From Chryseobacterium sp. IHB B 17019 (GTDB lineage Bacteria; Bacteroidota; Bacteroidia; Flavobacteriales; Weeksellaceae), in assembly GCF_001456155.1 (NCBI RefSeq), contig NZ_CP013293.1:2976001-3040000 (forward strand): a stretch of DNA of 64,000 bases, given 5' to 3'. The notes under the pieces were generated by a model. That model was not told the origin of the DNA, did no database searches, and saw nothing but the letters and a program-made list of their open reading frames with translations. A program made the position numbers and the translations under genes. Shown piece by piece: positions 25,378 to 32,938 of this stretch. How positions within the stretch are numbered: the stretch's first letter is position 1; each line of letters starts with the position of its first letter.

Positions 25378-26166
25378 ATGAAGAAGTTGTTTACCTTATT
25401 GCTGTTGGTTTTTCTGGTAAAAATTAACGCTCAAATCTATTCTGGAGAAGTTTTTCTCAGAGACAATTCGGTATTATATCTCAACCAGGTATATGTAACC
25501 AATCTTTCAACCCAGAAAACGGTTCTTACCGATTACAACGGTGATTTTACTATTCCGGCAAGCCCGGGAGATCTCATCCGTTTTACCTCGATTGTTACAG
25601 AAAGAAAAGATATTAAGCTTACCCCTCAAATGCTGGGTCCGAAAAATTTAATTGAGTTAAAAGTAGCTTACCGTGAAATTCAGGAAGTAGTCATCAACAG
25701 ATTCAAGCCTACAGGAAATCTGAGATATGATGTAAATGCTCTGAAAAAAGCTGATAAAGGCCTTGCCATAAAAAAAGTGATCGGCCTGCCGGAACCGAAA
25801 GGCGACGGAACACCTCCACAGCTTCCTGTAGCGGGATTGCGAGACGGAGGCCTTACTTTCAGCCTGGAAAGCATCTATGATATTTTGTCCGGTGAAAGGA
25901 AGAAAAAGCAGCGATATGTAGCTTATGAAAGGATGAATAATTCCATCACACAGGTTAAAAATTATTTAGGAAAAGAATATTTCACAAGATTTAAAATTCC
26001 TGAAAATTTAATTGATAATTTTCTACAATTCGTTTATACTTCGGAAAATATTGAGCCTTATATTTTGGCGGGTAATTTTGAAGCCGTAAAAATTCCTATT
26101 GAAAAATATATGCCTATTTATCAGAGAAGACTGAGAAATTCTCACCTCCAGGAAATTGTAAAATAA
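25378..26166 (+). CDS. Secreted protein with carboxypeptidase-like regulatory domain
   Basis: 262 aa from the ATG at 25378, which starts the signal peptide MKKLFTLLLLVFLVKINAQ; the frame is open for 33 bases more, but that would put the start inside the promoter. Residues ~22-100 look like a carboxypeptidase regulatory-like beta sandwich (a GEVFLRDN strand, TDYNGDFTIPASPGD, IELKVAYREIQEVVI). This fold is common at the N-terminus of TonB-dependent transporters and in small outer-membrane-associated proteins of Bacteroidota. The rest is charged and unfamiliar. There is no T9SS C-terminal signal. It follows the array by 161 bp with its own promoter, so a link to the array proteins is only positional. 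Confidence 0.6.
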   Translation: MKKLFTLLLLVFLVKINAQIYSGEVFLRDNSVLYLNQVYVTNLSTQKTVLTDYNGDFTIPASPGDLIRFTSIVTERKDIKLTPQMLGPKNLIELKVAYREIQEVVINRFKPTGNLRYDVNALKKADKGLAIKKVIGLPEPKGDGTPPQLPVAGLRDGGLTFSLESIYDILSGERKKKQRYVAYERMNNSITQVKNYLGKEYFTRFKIPENLIDNFLQFVYTSENIEPYILAGNFEAVKIPIEKYMPIYQRRLRNSHLQEIVK

Positions 26167-26373
26167 CAGACTGTTTAATAACATTAAGAGTATCAAAAAT
26201 TACGATACATTTTTTGTTTTTTTTAAATAATGTTTAATTTAGCGAAAATTCGGAGTTTAAAAATAAAAATAGCTTAATTTCCGTTATCAACTAGACACTA
26301 AAAAACTAATACCAATCACCAACACAAAAAAAGGAAAAAAAATATTTTATTTTTTTAAATTTAATATTAGTGA

Positions 26374-27162
26374 ATGAAAAAGATACTTCTACTTTTTAGT
26401 GCCATATTATTCGTCAATCTTTCTGCCCAGAAAAAAGGAAAAGATTACAGTGAAATTTTAAAAAGTAAAAATATTTACGAAATCAATGCCTTTCTGAGAG
26501 ATGCGCATCCTGATGACCCACGCCGGTCTGTCCTGAAACCCCGTGTAATGGACATGATGAAAGAGTACATCAAAAATGCACAACCCGGAGACACCAAAGT
26601 AAAGCAGATGCAGGACTGGCTTGCTATGCTTAAAAGAAGGCCTTCCACAAAAATATCTTTCGAGGAAATGAATGCTATCATCAGACAAAAACAGATAGCA
26701 AAATATCAGAAACAGCTCCAGATGGGACAGGCTGCCGTGGTCTATACACCAAGCACACCGAAGAATGTCTTTGTTGCCCCCACCACTCCTGAAGTTGCAA
26801 AACCTACCGCCGCAATTCCTGATGCAGAAGCCTCGGAATTCAATATGCTAATGGCGGAAAACCCGGTGGAACATAAAAATAAAACAGTAAAAATTCTTAA
26901 TTCGCTTTTCGACAATGACCCGAATACCAAAGAATGTATTGTGATGATAGAGAACAAATCTGACTGTAATATCATCGTAAGAATGGAGGGAATCGGGACT
27001 ACAAAATACAGACTTCCTGTTCCTGCGCACGGTGACAATTCTATTGTTGTACAAAAAGGAGATTACCTTTTTACAAGTATTGTGTGCGGAGCGCAATATG
27101 CATCTCAGAAAACAATTCAAAAGGCTTTAATGGTAGCGTTGGGAAGTTCGGCCAAGAAATAA
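26374..27162 (+). CDS. Secreted DUF6759-like protein (paralogue 2)
   Basis: 262 aa with a signal peptide (MKKILLLFSAILFVNLSAQ). Residues ~30-60 (SKNIYEINAFLRDAHPDDPR) match the N-terminus of paralogue 3. A threonine/proline/alanine-rich linker (~120-150) leads to the family domain with NKSDCN, KYRLPVPAHG, KGDYLF and a second cysteine in IVCGAQYAS. It is the longest of the four and is separated from its relatives only by trmB. The conserved cysteine pair and signal peptide point to a periplasmic or surface location. The function is unknown. The 207-bp gap upstream is AT-rich with no clear -7 box. Confidence 0.7.
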   Translation: MKKILLLFSAILFVNLSAQKKGKDYSEILKSKNIYEINAFLRDAHPDDPRRSVLKPRVMDMMKEYIKNAQPGDTKVKQMQDWLAMLKRRPSTKISFEEMNAIIRQKQIAKYQKQLQMGQAAVVYTPSTPKNVFVAPTTPEVAKPTAAIPDAEASEFNMLMAENPVEHKNKTVKILNSLFDNDPNTKECIVMIENKSDCNIIVRMEGIGTTKYRLPVPAHGDNSIVVQKGDYLFTSIVCGAQYASQKTIQKALMVALGSSAKK

Positions 27163-27216
27163 ATCGATCATAGTTATTTTTTATCGCTAAAAACGAGGCA
27201 TTTGCGGAAATTTCGT

Positions 27217-27224
27217 TAATTTTG
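27217..27224 (+). promoter_or_regulatory. -7 box for trmB
   Basis: TAATTTTG matches TAnnTTTG, 16 bp before the trmB ATG. Confidence 0.55.
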
Positions 27225-27240
27225 CGGGATTTTAAAACTC

Positions 27241-27918
27241 ATGGGTAAAAATAAATTAGCAAGATTCGCAGAAAACAAGATATTACCGAATGTTATTCAA
27301 CCAACAAGGGAAGAAGCTTTAAGTGGTTTTAACCTTAAGGGAAAATGGCGAACAGATTTCTTCAAGAATGATCACCCAATCATTCTTGAGCTAGGCTGTG
27401 GAAAAGGTGAATATTCGGTAGGTCTTGCTAAAACATTCCCTGAGAAAAATTTTATCGGTATTGATATCAAAGGGGCAAGATTTTGGTTCGGGGCTAAAGA
27501 AGCTGTTGAAAACGGCATGAACAATGTTGCTTTCTTAAGAACTCAGATTGAGCTTGTTGATTCTTTTTTTGGAGAAAACGAAGTAGATGAAATCTGGATC
27601 ACATTCCCTGATCCGCAGATCAAATACAAGCGTACAAAACACAGACTGACCCATCCGGATTTTTTAAACAGATACAAAAAATTCCTGAAACCGGGTGGAA
27701 TTGTTCACTTAAAGACAGATTCCGAATTCCTTCACGGATACACTTTAGGTCTATTACAAGGTCTTGGCTATGAAATACTTACTGCCCACCATGATATTTA
27801 TGGAGCTCCAGAGTATGACCCAAAAACTGAGCATCTAAGAGATATCAGAACCTATTACGAAGAATTGTTTTCTTCCAAAGGAAAAACGATTACTTACATA
27901 AAATTTAGAATTCATTAA
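27241..27918 (+). CDS. trmB: tRNA (guanine-N7-)-methyltransferase
   Basis: 225 aa. It uses S-adenosylmethionine to methylate N7 of G46 in the variable loop of tRNAs. The Rossmann SAM-binding motif LELGCGKGEYSVGLA is at about residues 50-64, IGIDIKGARFW follows, and the family catalytic segment is WITFPDPQIKYKRTKHRLT, where many TrmB proteins have PDPWPKxRHxxRR. The C-terminal TYYEELFSSKGKTITYI matches the family end. It is a housekeeping gene sitting among the DUF6759-like genes, with its own promoter. Confidence 0.93.
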   Translation: MGKNKLARFAENKILPNVIQPTREEALSGFNLKGKWRTDFFKNDHPIILELGCGKGEYSVGLAKTFPEKNFIGIDIKGARFWFGAKEAVENGMNNVAFLRTQIELVDSFFGENEVDEIWITFPDPQIKYKRTKHRLTHPDFLNRYKKFLKPGGIVHLKTDSEFLHGYTLGLLQGLGYEILTAHHDIYGAPEYDPKTEHLRDIRTYYEELFSSKGKTITYIKFRIH

Positions 27919-28032
27919 TATGCAAAGATGAAAGAATAATATGACCATCATAATCTCATCTAGTTATATTATCATTTCAATAAAACACACACTCTAAGTC
28001 AATGAAAAATAATTTATTAAAATTCATCATTT

Positions 28033-28680
28033 ATGAAAAAAAATTCCCTAATCATTTCATTAGTTCTACTATTGATCTCATGCAGCACAAGTGACAATGC
28101 TAAAAATGCTAAGAATATTCTTGAAAGTAAAGATATAGCAGAAATCGAAAGCTTCCTGAAAACTGCACATCCCGATGATCCCAAAAGAAGAGTATTAAAA
28201 CCTAAATTAATTGCTCTAAAAAATGCAGAATGGACAAAAGGTAAGGAAAATGCAAAGCCAATGGAAGCAAGACCCGTTATTTCTGACATCCCTAGCGGCA
28301 TCTTTAAAAATTCCAATTCTGCGGAAGCAGAAGAGTTCAAAAAGCTGCTCGCTTCTACTTCTAACGAACATAAGGAGAAGACTGTAAAGCTGCTCAATGC
28401 CATGTTTAATGAAGACATCAGCAGTAAAGAGGTTATTCTTTTGTTTAAAAACCATTCAGACTGCAACCTTGTCTTAAGAATTCAGGGTAAAAATTTTTAT
28501 AATATGGCGGTTCCTGCGAAAGGAGAAAACTTTATTGTTATTAATAAAGGGAATTACACCTTAACAAGCAATGTTTGTGATGTTGTATATTCTTCTAAAA
28601 AAGACATCAATAAAAGTATTTTTTTAACGATAAGCAATCCTACGCAAGTTGGAATTCATATAGTTTCCGGGAAAAAGTAA
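28033..28680 (+). CDS. DUF6759-like lipoprotein (paralogue 3)
   Basis: 215 aa. The signal sequence ends in a lipobox (LLLISC, Cys at ~17), so the mature protein should be lipid-anchored. Residues ~33-60 (SKDIAEIESFLKTAHPDDPK) repeat the N-terminus of paralogue 2. The C-terminal half has the family domain: NHSDCN, NFYNMAVPAKG, KGNYTL and NVCDVVYSSKKDINKS. It is very close to paralogue 1 in this domain. Paralogue 4 begins 31 bp downstream in the same direction, so the two may be co-transcribed. Function unknown. Confidence 0.72.
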   Translation: MKKNSLIISLVLLLISCSTSDNAKNAKNILESKDIAEIESFLKTAHPDDPKRRVLKPKLIALKNAEWTKGKENAKPMEARPVISDIPSGIFKNSNSAEAEEFKKLLASTSNEHKEKTVKLLNAMFNEDISSKEVILLFKNHSDCNLVLRIQGKNFYNMAVPAKGENFIVINKGNYTLTSNVCDVVYSSKKDINKSIFLTISNPTQVGIHIVSGKK

Positions 28681-28711
28681 AATTGTAAATTTACAGTCTG
28701 AAAATTTTTAT

Positions 28712-29182
28712 ATGAGAAAGCTATTTCCTTTTTCCGTGGCTGTTACTGTTATTTCTTTATTTCTGAACAGTTGTGAGACAAGACATTACAAAACAACGGC
28801 TGGTAATCCTGTTAGAAAGCCCCACCCTACAAGCTCAAATACGGGAAGCAGTACAACTTCCGCAAGCCAGACAGAAAGAGAATATCAAAATTTAATAAAA
28901 ACTTATAAATCAGAGACTGCAGACGTTTTAACAGATTTATTGAATGATTCTTCGGATAACCTTAAAACTTCCATTACGGTGGAAAACAATTCCCGTTGTA
29001 ATATGGTGTTAACGATAAGTGGAAACAACTATTTCAAAAAAATCCCGATTGGAACCAATAAAATAGGTGCTGTAATGGTGCCTAAGAATCAAAATTATAA
29101 CCTTTCGGGGATGATTTGCAACACGGTTTATCAAAAAACAAAGTTCATTACAAGCTCTTATAACGTGAAGCTTTCTAATTAA
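28712..29182 (+). CDS. DUF6759-like lipoprotein (paralogue 4, short)
   Basis: 156 aa. A signal sequence with lipobox LNSC (Cys ~20) is followed by a serine/threonine-rich linker and then a shortened family domain (NNSRCN, GNNYFKKIPIG, MVPKNQNYNLSGMICNTVYQ). Both family cysteines are kept, but the HPDDP N-terminal repeat of paralogues 2 and 3 is missing. It is the most diverged of the four. It ends 86 bp before the convergent rpsB, with a shared terminator in between. Function unknown. Confidence 0.7.
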   Translation: MRKLFPFSVAVTVISLFLNSCETRHYKTTAGNPVRKPHPTSSNTGSSTTSASQTEREYQNLIKTYKSETADVLTDLLNDSSDNLKTSITVENNSRCNMVLTISGNNYFKKIPIGTNKIGAVMVPKNQNYNLSGMICNTVYQKTKFITSSYNVKLSN

Positions 29183-29212
29183 CTAGAACGGTAAAAACTT
29201 AGTTTTATAAAC

Positions 29213-29248
29213 AAAAAACGCTGAATCTTGAGATCCAGCGTTTTTTTA
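29213..29248. terminator. Bidirectional terminator between paralogue 4 and rpsB
   Basis: The stem AACGCTG / CAGCGTT, with internal partial pairing, has A-run and T-run flanks that serve both converging genes. Confidence 0.85.
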
Positions 29249-29268
29249 TTTAAAAGAAACAATCTTAA

Positions 29269-30030
29269 TTATTCTGCATCGAAATCAGCATCTTTATCAG
29301 CAGATACTACTTCTCCTTCTTCTTTAGATTTTTCTTTATCAGCTTTTCTTTGAGACTGACCATCTTTGATAGATTCTGAAACGATGCTCAAAATCATATC
29401 GATAGACTTAGAAGCATCATCGTTTCCTGGGATAACGAAATCTACTTTTCTAGGGTCAGAGTTTGTATCAACAATACCGAAAACCGGGATACCTAATTTC
29501 TTAGCTTCAGTTACAGCGATATGCTCTCTCATGATATCTACAACGAAGATTGCAGAAGGAAGACGAACCATGTCAGAGATAGAACCTAAGTTTTTCTCTA
29601 GGTTAGCTCTTTGTCTGTCTACCTGTAATCTTTCTTTTTTAGATAAAGTTTCGAACGTACCGTCTTTTTTCATTTTGTCGATAGAGTTCATTTTCTTTAC
29701 AGCCTTTCTGATTGTAACGAAGTTCGTCAACATACCACCAGGCCATCTTTCTGTAATATAAGGCATATTAAGTTCAGCAGCGTGCTTTGCAACTACCTCT
29801 TTCGCTTGCTTTTTAGTAGCTACGAAAAGAACTTTTTTACCTGCAGAAGTTAATTTTTCTAAAGCGTTACAAGCTTCGTCCAACTTAACTGCTGTTTTAT
29901 GTAAGTCTACAATGTGAATACCATTTTTCTCCATAAAAATGTATGGAGCCATATTTGGGTTCCACTTTCTAGTCATGTGACCGAAGTGTACGCCAGCCTC
30001 TAGAAGGTCTTTTACATTTGCTTTTGCCAT
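29269..30030 (-). CDS. rpsB: 30S ribosomal protein S2
   Basis: 253 aa. S2 is a structural protein of the small subunit. Signatures are LLEAGVHFGHMTRKWNPNM at the N-terminus, VLFVATKKQAKEVV, ERWPGGMLTNF and GIVDTNSDPRKVDFVIPGND. An acidic tail (EEGEVVSADKDADFDAE) extends the C-terminus, as in many Flavobacteriia. It lies downstream of rplM-rpsI but behind a 200-bp spacer full of short repeats. The gene expected next, tsf, is absent here; a strong terminator closes the unit instead. Confidence 0.97.
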   Translation of the reverse strand: MAKANVKDLLEAGVHFGHMTRKWNPNMAPYIFMEKNGIHIVDLHKTAVKLDEACNALEKLTSAGKKVLFVATKKQAKEVVAKHAAELNMPYITERWPGGMLTNFVTIRKAVKKMNSIDKMKKDGTFETLSKKERLQVDRQRANLEKNLGSISDMVRLPSAIFVVDIMREHIAVTEAKKLGIPVFGIVDTNSDPRKVDFVIPGNDDASKSIDMILSIVSESIKDGQSQRKADKEKSKEEGEVVSADKDADFDAE

Positions 30031-30117
30031 GTTTTCTGTTTTTGTTAGTTTACTTTCCGTCTTTTAAACAATCAACAACTTCTTTAGATGGGAGAAGTGT
30101 TTGGATGCTAAACGTAA

Positions 30118-30226
30118 CGGGCAATTTGCTTTAGGCTTTAGGCATTAAGCTGTAAGCTTCAAGCGAGTTAAAAAGTTTAATAAGTTTTTCAAATAGCTTA
30201 TTGCATATTGCTCTAAGCTTACCGCA
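30118..30226. repeat. Intergenic short-repeat element between rpsI and rpsB
   Basis: A non-coding stretch built from variants of CTTTAGG, TTAAGC, GTAAGC and ATTGC. GTAAGCTT (30152-30159) and AAGCTTAC (30215-30222) form an 8-bp inverted repeat able to fold in the rpsB leader. From general experience, low-complexity AAGC/TTAGGC islands are common between genes in flavobacteria; this is not checked here. Confidence 0.5.
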
Positions 30227-30230
30227 GTTC

Positions 30231-30617
30231 TTAACGTTTTGAGAACTGGAATCTCTTTCTTGCTTTTTTCTGACCTGGCTTCTTTCTTTCCACCATTCTT
30301 GCATCTCTTGTAAGTAAACCAGCTGGCTTCAAAGCTAATCTGAATTCAGCATTGATCTCACATAAAGCTCTTGAAATACCTAATCTGATAGCTTCTGCCT
30401 GACCTGTATTACCACCACCGAAAACATTTACGGTAACGTCATACTGACCAACAGTTTCAGAAAGGATAAACGGTTGGTTTAATTTGTAAACCATCACGTC
30501 TGTAGAGAAATAAGTTGCAGCATCTTTACCGTTTACTGTAATGTTTCCAGAACCTGGTCTTACATAAACTCTCGCTACAGAAGTCTTTCTTCTTCCGATT
30601 TTGTGAACTATAGACAT
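30231..30617 (-). CDS. rpsI: 30S ribosomal protein S9
   Basis: 128 aa. S9 of the small subunit, whose C-terminal tail reaches the P-site tRNA. The N-terminal [20 protein letters not shown] and the terminal [17 protein letters not shown] (the SKR end is invariant) are intact. The gene starts 5 bp after rplM ends, the classic rplM-rpsI pair, and is surely co-transcribed with it. Confidence 0.98.
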   Translation of the reverse strand: MSIVHKIGRRKTSVARVYVRPGSGNITVNGKDAATYFSTDVMVYKLNQPFILSETVGQYDVTVNVFGGGNTGQAEAIRLGISRALCEINAEFRLALKPAGLLTRDARMVERKKPGQKKARKRFQFSKR

Positions 30618-30622
30618 ATTAA

Positions 30623-31078
30623 TTATTTAAATTCGTTAACATTAATTGTTTTAGGCTGTTGAGCTTCATGTTTGTGCTCAGTTCCTTCATATAAGTAAAG
30701 GTTCTTCAATAAAGCAGATCCTAATCTGTTTTTAGGTAACATACCTTTTACAGATTTTTCCAATACTTTTAAAGAATCTTTCTTTTGAAGTTCAGCCGCA
30801 GTCATAGACTTTTGACCTCCAGGATAACCTGTATGCCAGATATAAGTCTTATCGTTCCACTTGTTTCCGGAAAGAGTAACTTTCCCAGCATTCAAAACGA
30901 TTACGTTATCACCACAATCTACGTGAGGTGTAAAGTTCGTCTTGTGCTTACCTCTCAAAATCTTTGCAACCGTAGAAGCTAGTCTTCCTAACGGCTGTCC
31001 TTCAGCGTCTACCACAACCCATTCTTTATTAGCAGTAGCTTTGTTCGCTGAAACAGTTTTGTAACTTAATGTATTCAC
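30623..31078 (-). CDS. rplM: 50S ribosomal protein L13
   Basis: 151 aa. L13 is an early-assembly protein of the large subunit. Visible signatures are [38 protein letters not shown] and [10 protein letters not shown]. It is the first gene of the rplM-rpsI-rpsB unit, read from a -7 box at 31125-31132. The leader includes a small CCCTTTTAGGGG hairpin that might have a regulatory role. Confidence 0.98.
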   Translation of the reverse strand: MNTLSYKTVSANKATANKEWVVVDAEGQPLGRLASTVAKILRGKHKTNFTPHVDCGDNVIVLNAGKVTLSGNKWNDKTYIWHTGYPGGQKSMTAAELQKKDSLKVLEKSVKGMLPKNRLGSALLKNLYLYEGTEHKHEAQQPKTINVNEFK

Positions 31079-31124
31079 ACGTTTTAGTTAAAGATTAAAC
31101 ATAATTTTCCCCTAAAAGGGTGTG

Positions 31125-31132
31125 CAAAGGTA
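31125..31132 (-). promoter_or_regulatory. -7 box for the rplM-rpsI-rpsB unit
   Basis: The minus strand reads TACCTTTG, a match to TAnnTTTG, 46 bp upstream of the rplM start. The small hairpin CCCTTTTAGGGG lies in the leader. Confidence 0.6.
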
Positions 31133-31246
31133 CAAATTATTTTTGGAATGCAAAAACATATTTTATCTAATATATTGAATGAGGCATGAGCTTATACAGA
31201 ATTTATATTTATTCAAAATCAATAATTTTCGTTTTCCTGAAATAAT

Positions 31247-31254
31247 TATATTTG
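31247..31254 (+). promoter_or_regulatory. -7 box for the DUF3667 gene
   Basis: TATATTTG matches TAnnTTTG, 17 bp before the ATG at 31272. It decides the start, since the longer frame (31179) would begin upstream of the promoter. Confidence 0.55.
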
Positions 31255-31271
31255 CCCAAACCTATAAAACT

Positions 31272-32381
31272 ATGAGCCACGGTAAAATACGGATTGAAAA
31301 AAACTGTCTGAATTGCGGACATGAGGTAGAAGAAAGATTCTGCCCACACTGCGGACAGGAAAATGTTGAAACGAGACAACCCTTCTATTATCTTTTTACA
31401 CACTTTTTCGAGGACTTTACACATTATGACGGCCAGTTTTGGGGTACATTAAAAAATCTGCTGATAAAACCGGGAAAGCTTACAAGTACTTATTTGGAAG
31501 GTAAAAGGCAGAAATTCGTGCCGCCTGTAAAGCTTTATATTTTTGTCAGTTTCATTACTTTTTTCACATTTGCACTTTTTCCTATGTTAAATATTAATTT
31601 AGCAGATCGTAAAGATGCCGGAAATTCGGATAAAGCGAGTTTTTTTGAAAAAATGAAAACCGCCGAAACAAAGAAAATACTCGACAGCATTAAAGCTGAA
31701 AAAAATCTTAGTAAACAAGATTCAGCAACTGTTAAAAAACTCAATACATTATTGTCTGACTCTACTAAAATAAATGATTTCGAAGAGACCCTCGAAATGG
31801 ATAAGAAGATAGATGACGATGTAAATTACGGAGGATACAAAACGAGAAAATCCTATGATTCAGCGGTTACTAAAAACCCATCAGCTTTGGATTTTATAAG
31901 AATTCCATTAGCTCACAAATTCTTCGAACTAAAGGAAAAGGGCGTTACAAAAGCCGAAATTATTAAAAATCTGGCAGAAAAGTCTTTTCATAACATGCCA
32001 AAGGCTCTTTTCATCTATCTTCCACTATTTGCTTTCTTTCTATGGATTTTTCATAATAAGAAAAAATGGTGGTATTTCGATCATGGGGTTTTCACATTGC
32101 ATTATTTCTCATTTCTTCTGCTAAATATCTTATTTATATTCCTCATCGCAAAATTAACAAGTGTAATAGACATTGGATTTATTAATGTTCTGTTATACTT
32201 ATTGATAACAGTTTTATTGCTATATAGTATGATGTACTTCTTTATTGCTCATCACCGGGTTTATCATACACATGGCGTAATAAGCTTTATAATTGGGGTC
32301 ATATTATTTACCATTAATTTCTTTGCATTTATGATTCTGGTCACGGGCCTAGCTTTAGTAAGCTTCCTGATGATTCACTAA
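31272..32381 (+). CDS. DUF3667 membrane protein with N-terminal zinc ribbon
   Basis: 369 aa from the ATG downstream of the promoter. A CxxC...CxxC zinc ribbon (CLNCGHEVEERFCPHCGQ) lies at residues ~10-27, followed by the conserved DUF3667 block (FTHYDGQFWGTLKNLLIKPG, TSTYLEGKRQKFVPPVKLYIF) that runs into the first membrane segment. A charged, probably soluble region (~115-220) separates it from a C-terminal set of four or so hydrophobic helices (~235-369). Proteins of this type are widespread in Bacteroidota. Their function is not established. A terminator shared with the next convergent gene follows. Confidence 0.8.
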   Translation: MSHGKIRIEKNCLNCGHEVEERFCPHCGQENVETRQPFYYLFTHFFEDFTHYDGQFWGTLKNLLIKPGKLTSTYLEGKRQKFVPPVKLYIFVSFITFFTFALFPMLNINLADRKDAGNSDKASFFEKMKTAETKKILDSIKAEKNLSKQDSATVKKLNTLLSDSTKINDFEETLEMDKKIDDDVNYGGYKTRKSYDSAVTKNPSALDFIRIPLAHKFFELKEKGVTKAEIIKNLAEKSFHNMPKALFIYLPLFAFFLWIFHNKKKWWYFDHGVFTLHYFSFLLLNILFIFLIAKLTSVIDIGFINVLLYLLITVLLLYSMMYFFIAHHRVYHTHGVISFIIGVILFTINFFAFMILVTGLALVSFLMIH

Positions 32382-32386
32382 AATAT

Positions 32387-32421
32387 AAAATGAGACCGCC
32401 TTTAAGACAGTCTCATTTTTT
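32387..32421. terminator. Terminator between the DUF3667 gene and the convergent membrane-protein gene
   Basis: The stem AAAATGAGAC / GTCTCATTTT with a 13-nt loop, followed by T-runs. Confidence 0.8.
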
Positions 32422-32752
32422 ATTTTCTCAGTGACTTACTTCCTCTGAAGCTTGCAATTAAATAATACGCAACAAAAACCGTAGAAAATTTGAGTACGGA
32501 AGGAATAGCCAATTCAAGGTTGAAAATCAAAGTTCCGATTAAAACTAAAACTCCCATTGCCACAAAAGACAAACCCAACTTTTGCGGTAATGTGAAATTC
32601 GGGGTATCCAAATAATAAGCGATTCCCCATGCAAAACCGAAAGCTACGGCATAATAAATATCAAGACCAATATTTTCTGAGCTGTAAAAGAAATAATTAA
32701 TTAAAAAACTTACAACCGTTCCTAATGCAAAATATAGCAGCGCCTTTTTCAT
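32420..32752 (-). CDS. Small four-helix membrane protein
   Basis: 110 aa with about four hydrophobic segments (1-20, ~30-48, ~60-80, ~85-102) and short loops (SSENIG, LDTPNFTLPQK), ending in a basic tail (RGSKSLRK). It looks like a small integral inner-membrane protein with no catalytic motif I recognise. It overlaps the terminator shared with the convergent DUF3667 gene by two bases. Function unknown. Confidence 0.6.
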   Translation of the reverse strand: MKKALLYFALGTVVSFLINYFFYSSENIGLDIYYAVAFGFAWGIAYYLDTPNFTLPQKLGLSFVAMGVLVLIGTLIFNLELAIPSVLKFSTVFVAYYLIASFRGSKSLRK

Positions 32753-32903
32753 ACCTTAATATATTATGGATGCAAAATTAGGAATTTAGTTATCATTTCT
32801 AAACGAATGTTTGTTAATATGGAAGAAATTTATTCCCTATAAATTATTTAATGATTTAAAAATCAAAAGTTTAAACAGAAATTTTAGGTTGTTATTTTAT
32901 TGT

Positions 32904-32911
32904 TATATTTG
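32904..32911 (+). promoter_or_regulatory. -7 box for icmF
   Basis: TATATTTG matches TAnnTTTG, 27 bp before the chosen ATG. Confidence 0.55.
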
Positions 32912-32938
32912 GAAATTCAGAAATTTTCTAGATTTTTT

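Noticed and set aside
32900..32938. An upstream start for icmF adding 13 residues
   Set aside because: It would begin before the TATATTTG promoter box, and the added residues match no family start; the ATG at 32939 is preferred.
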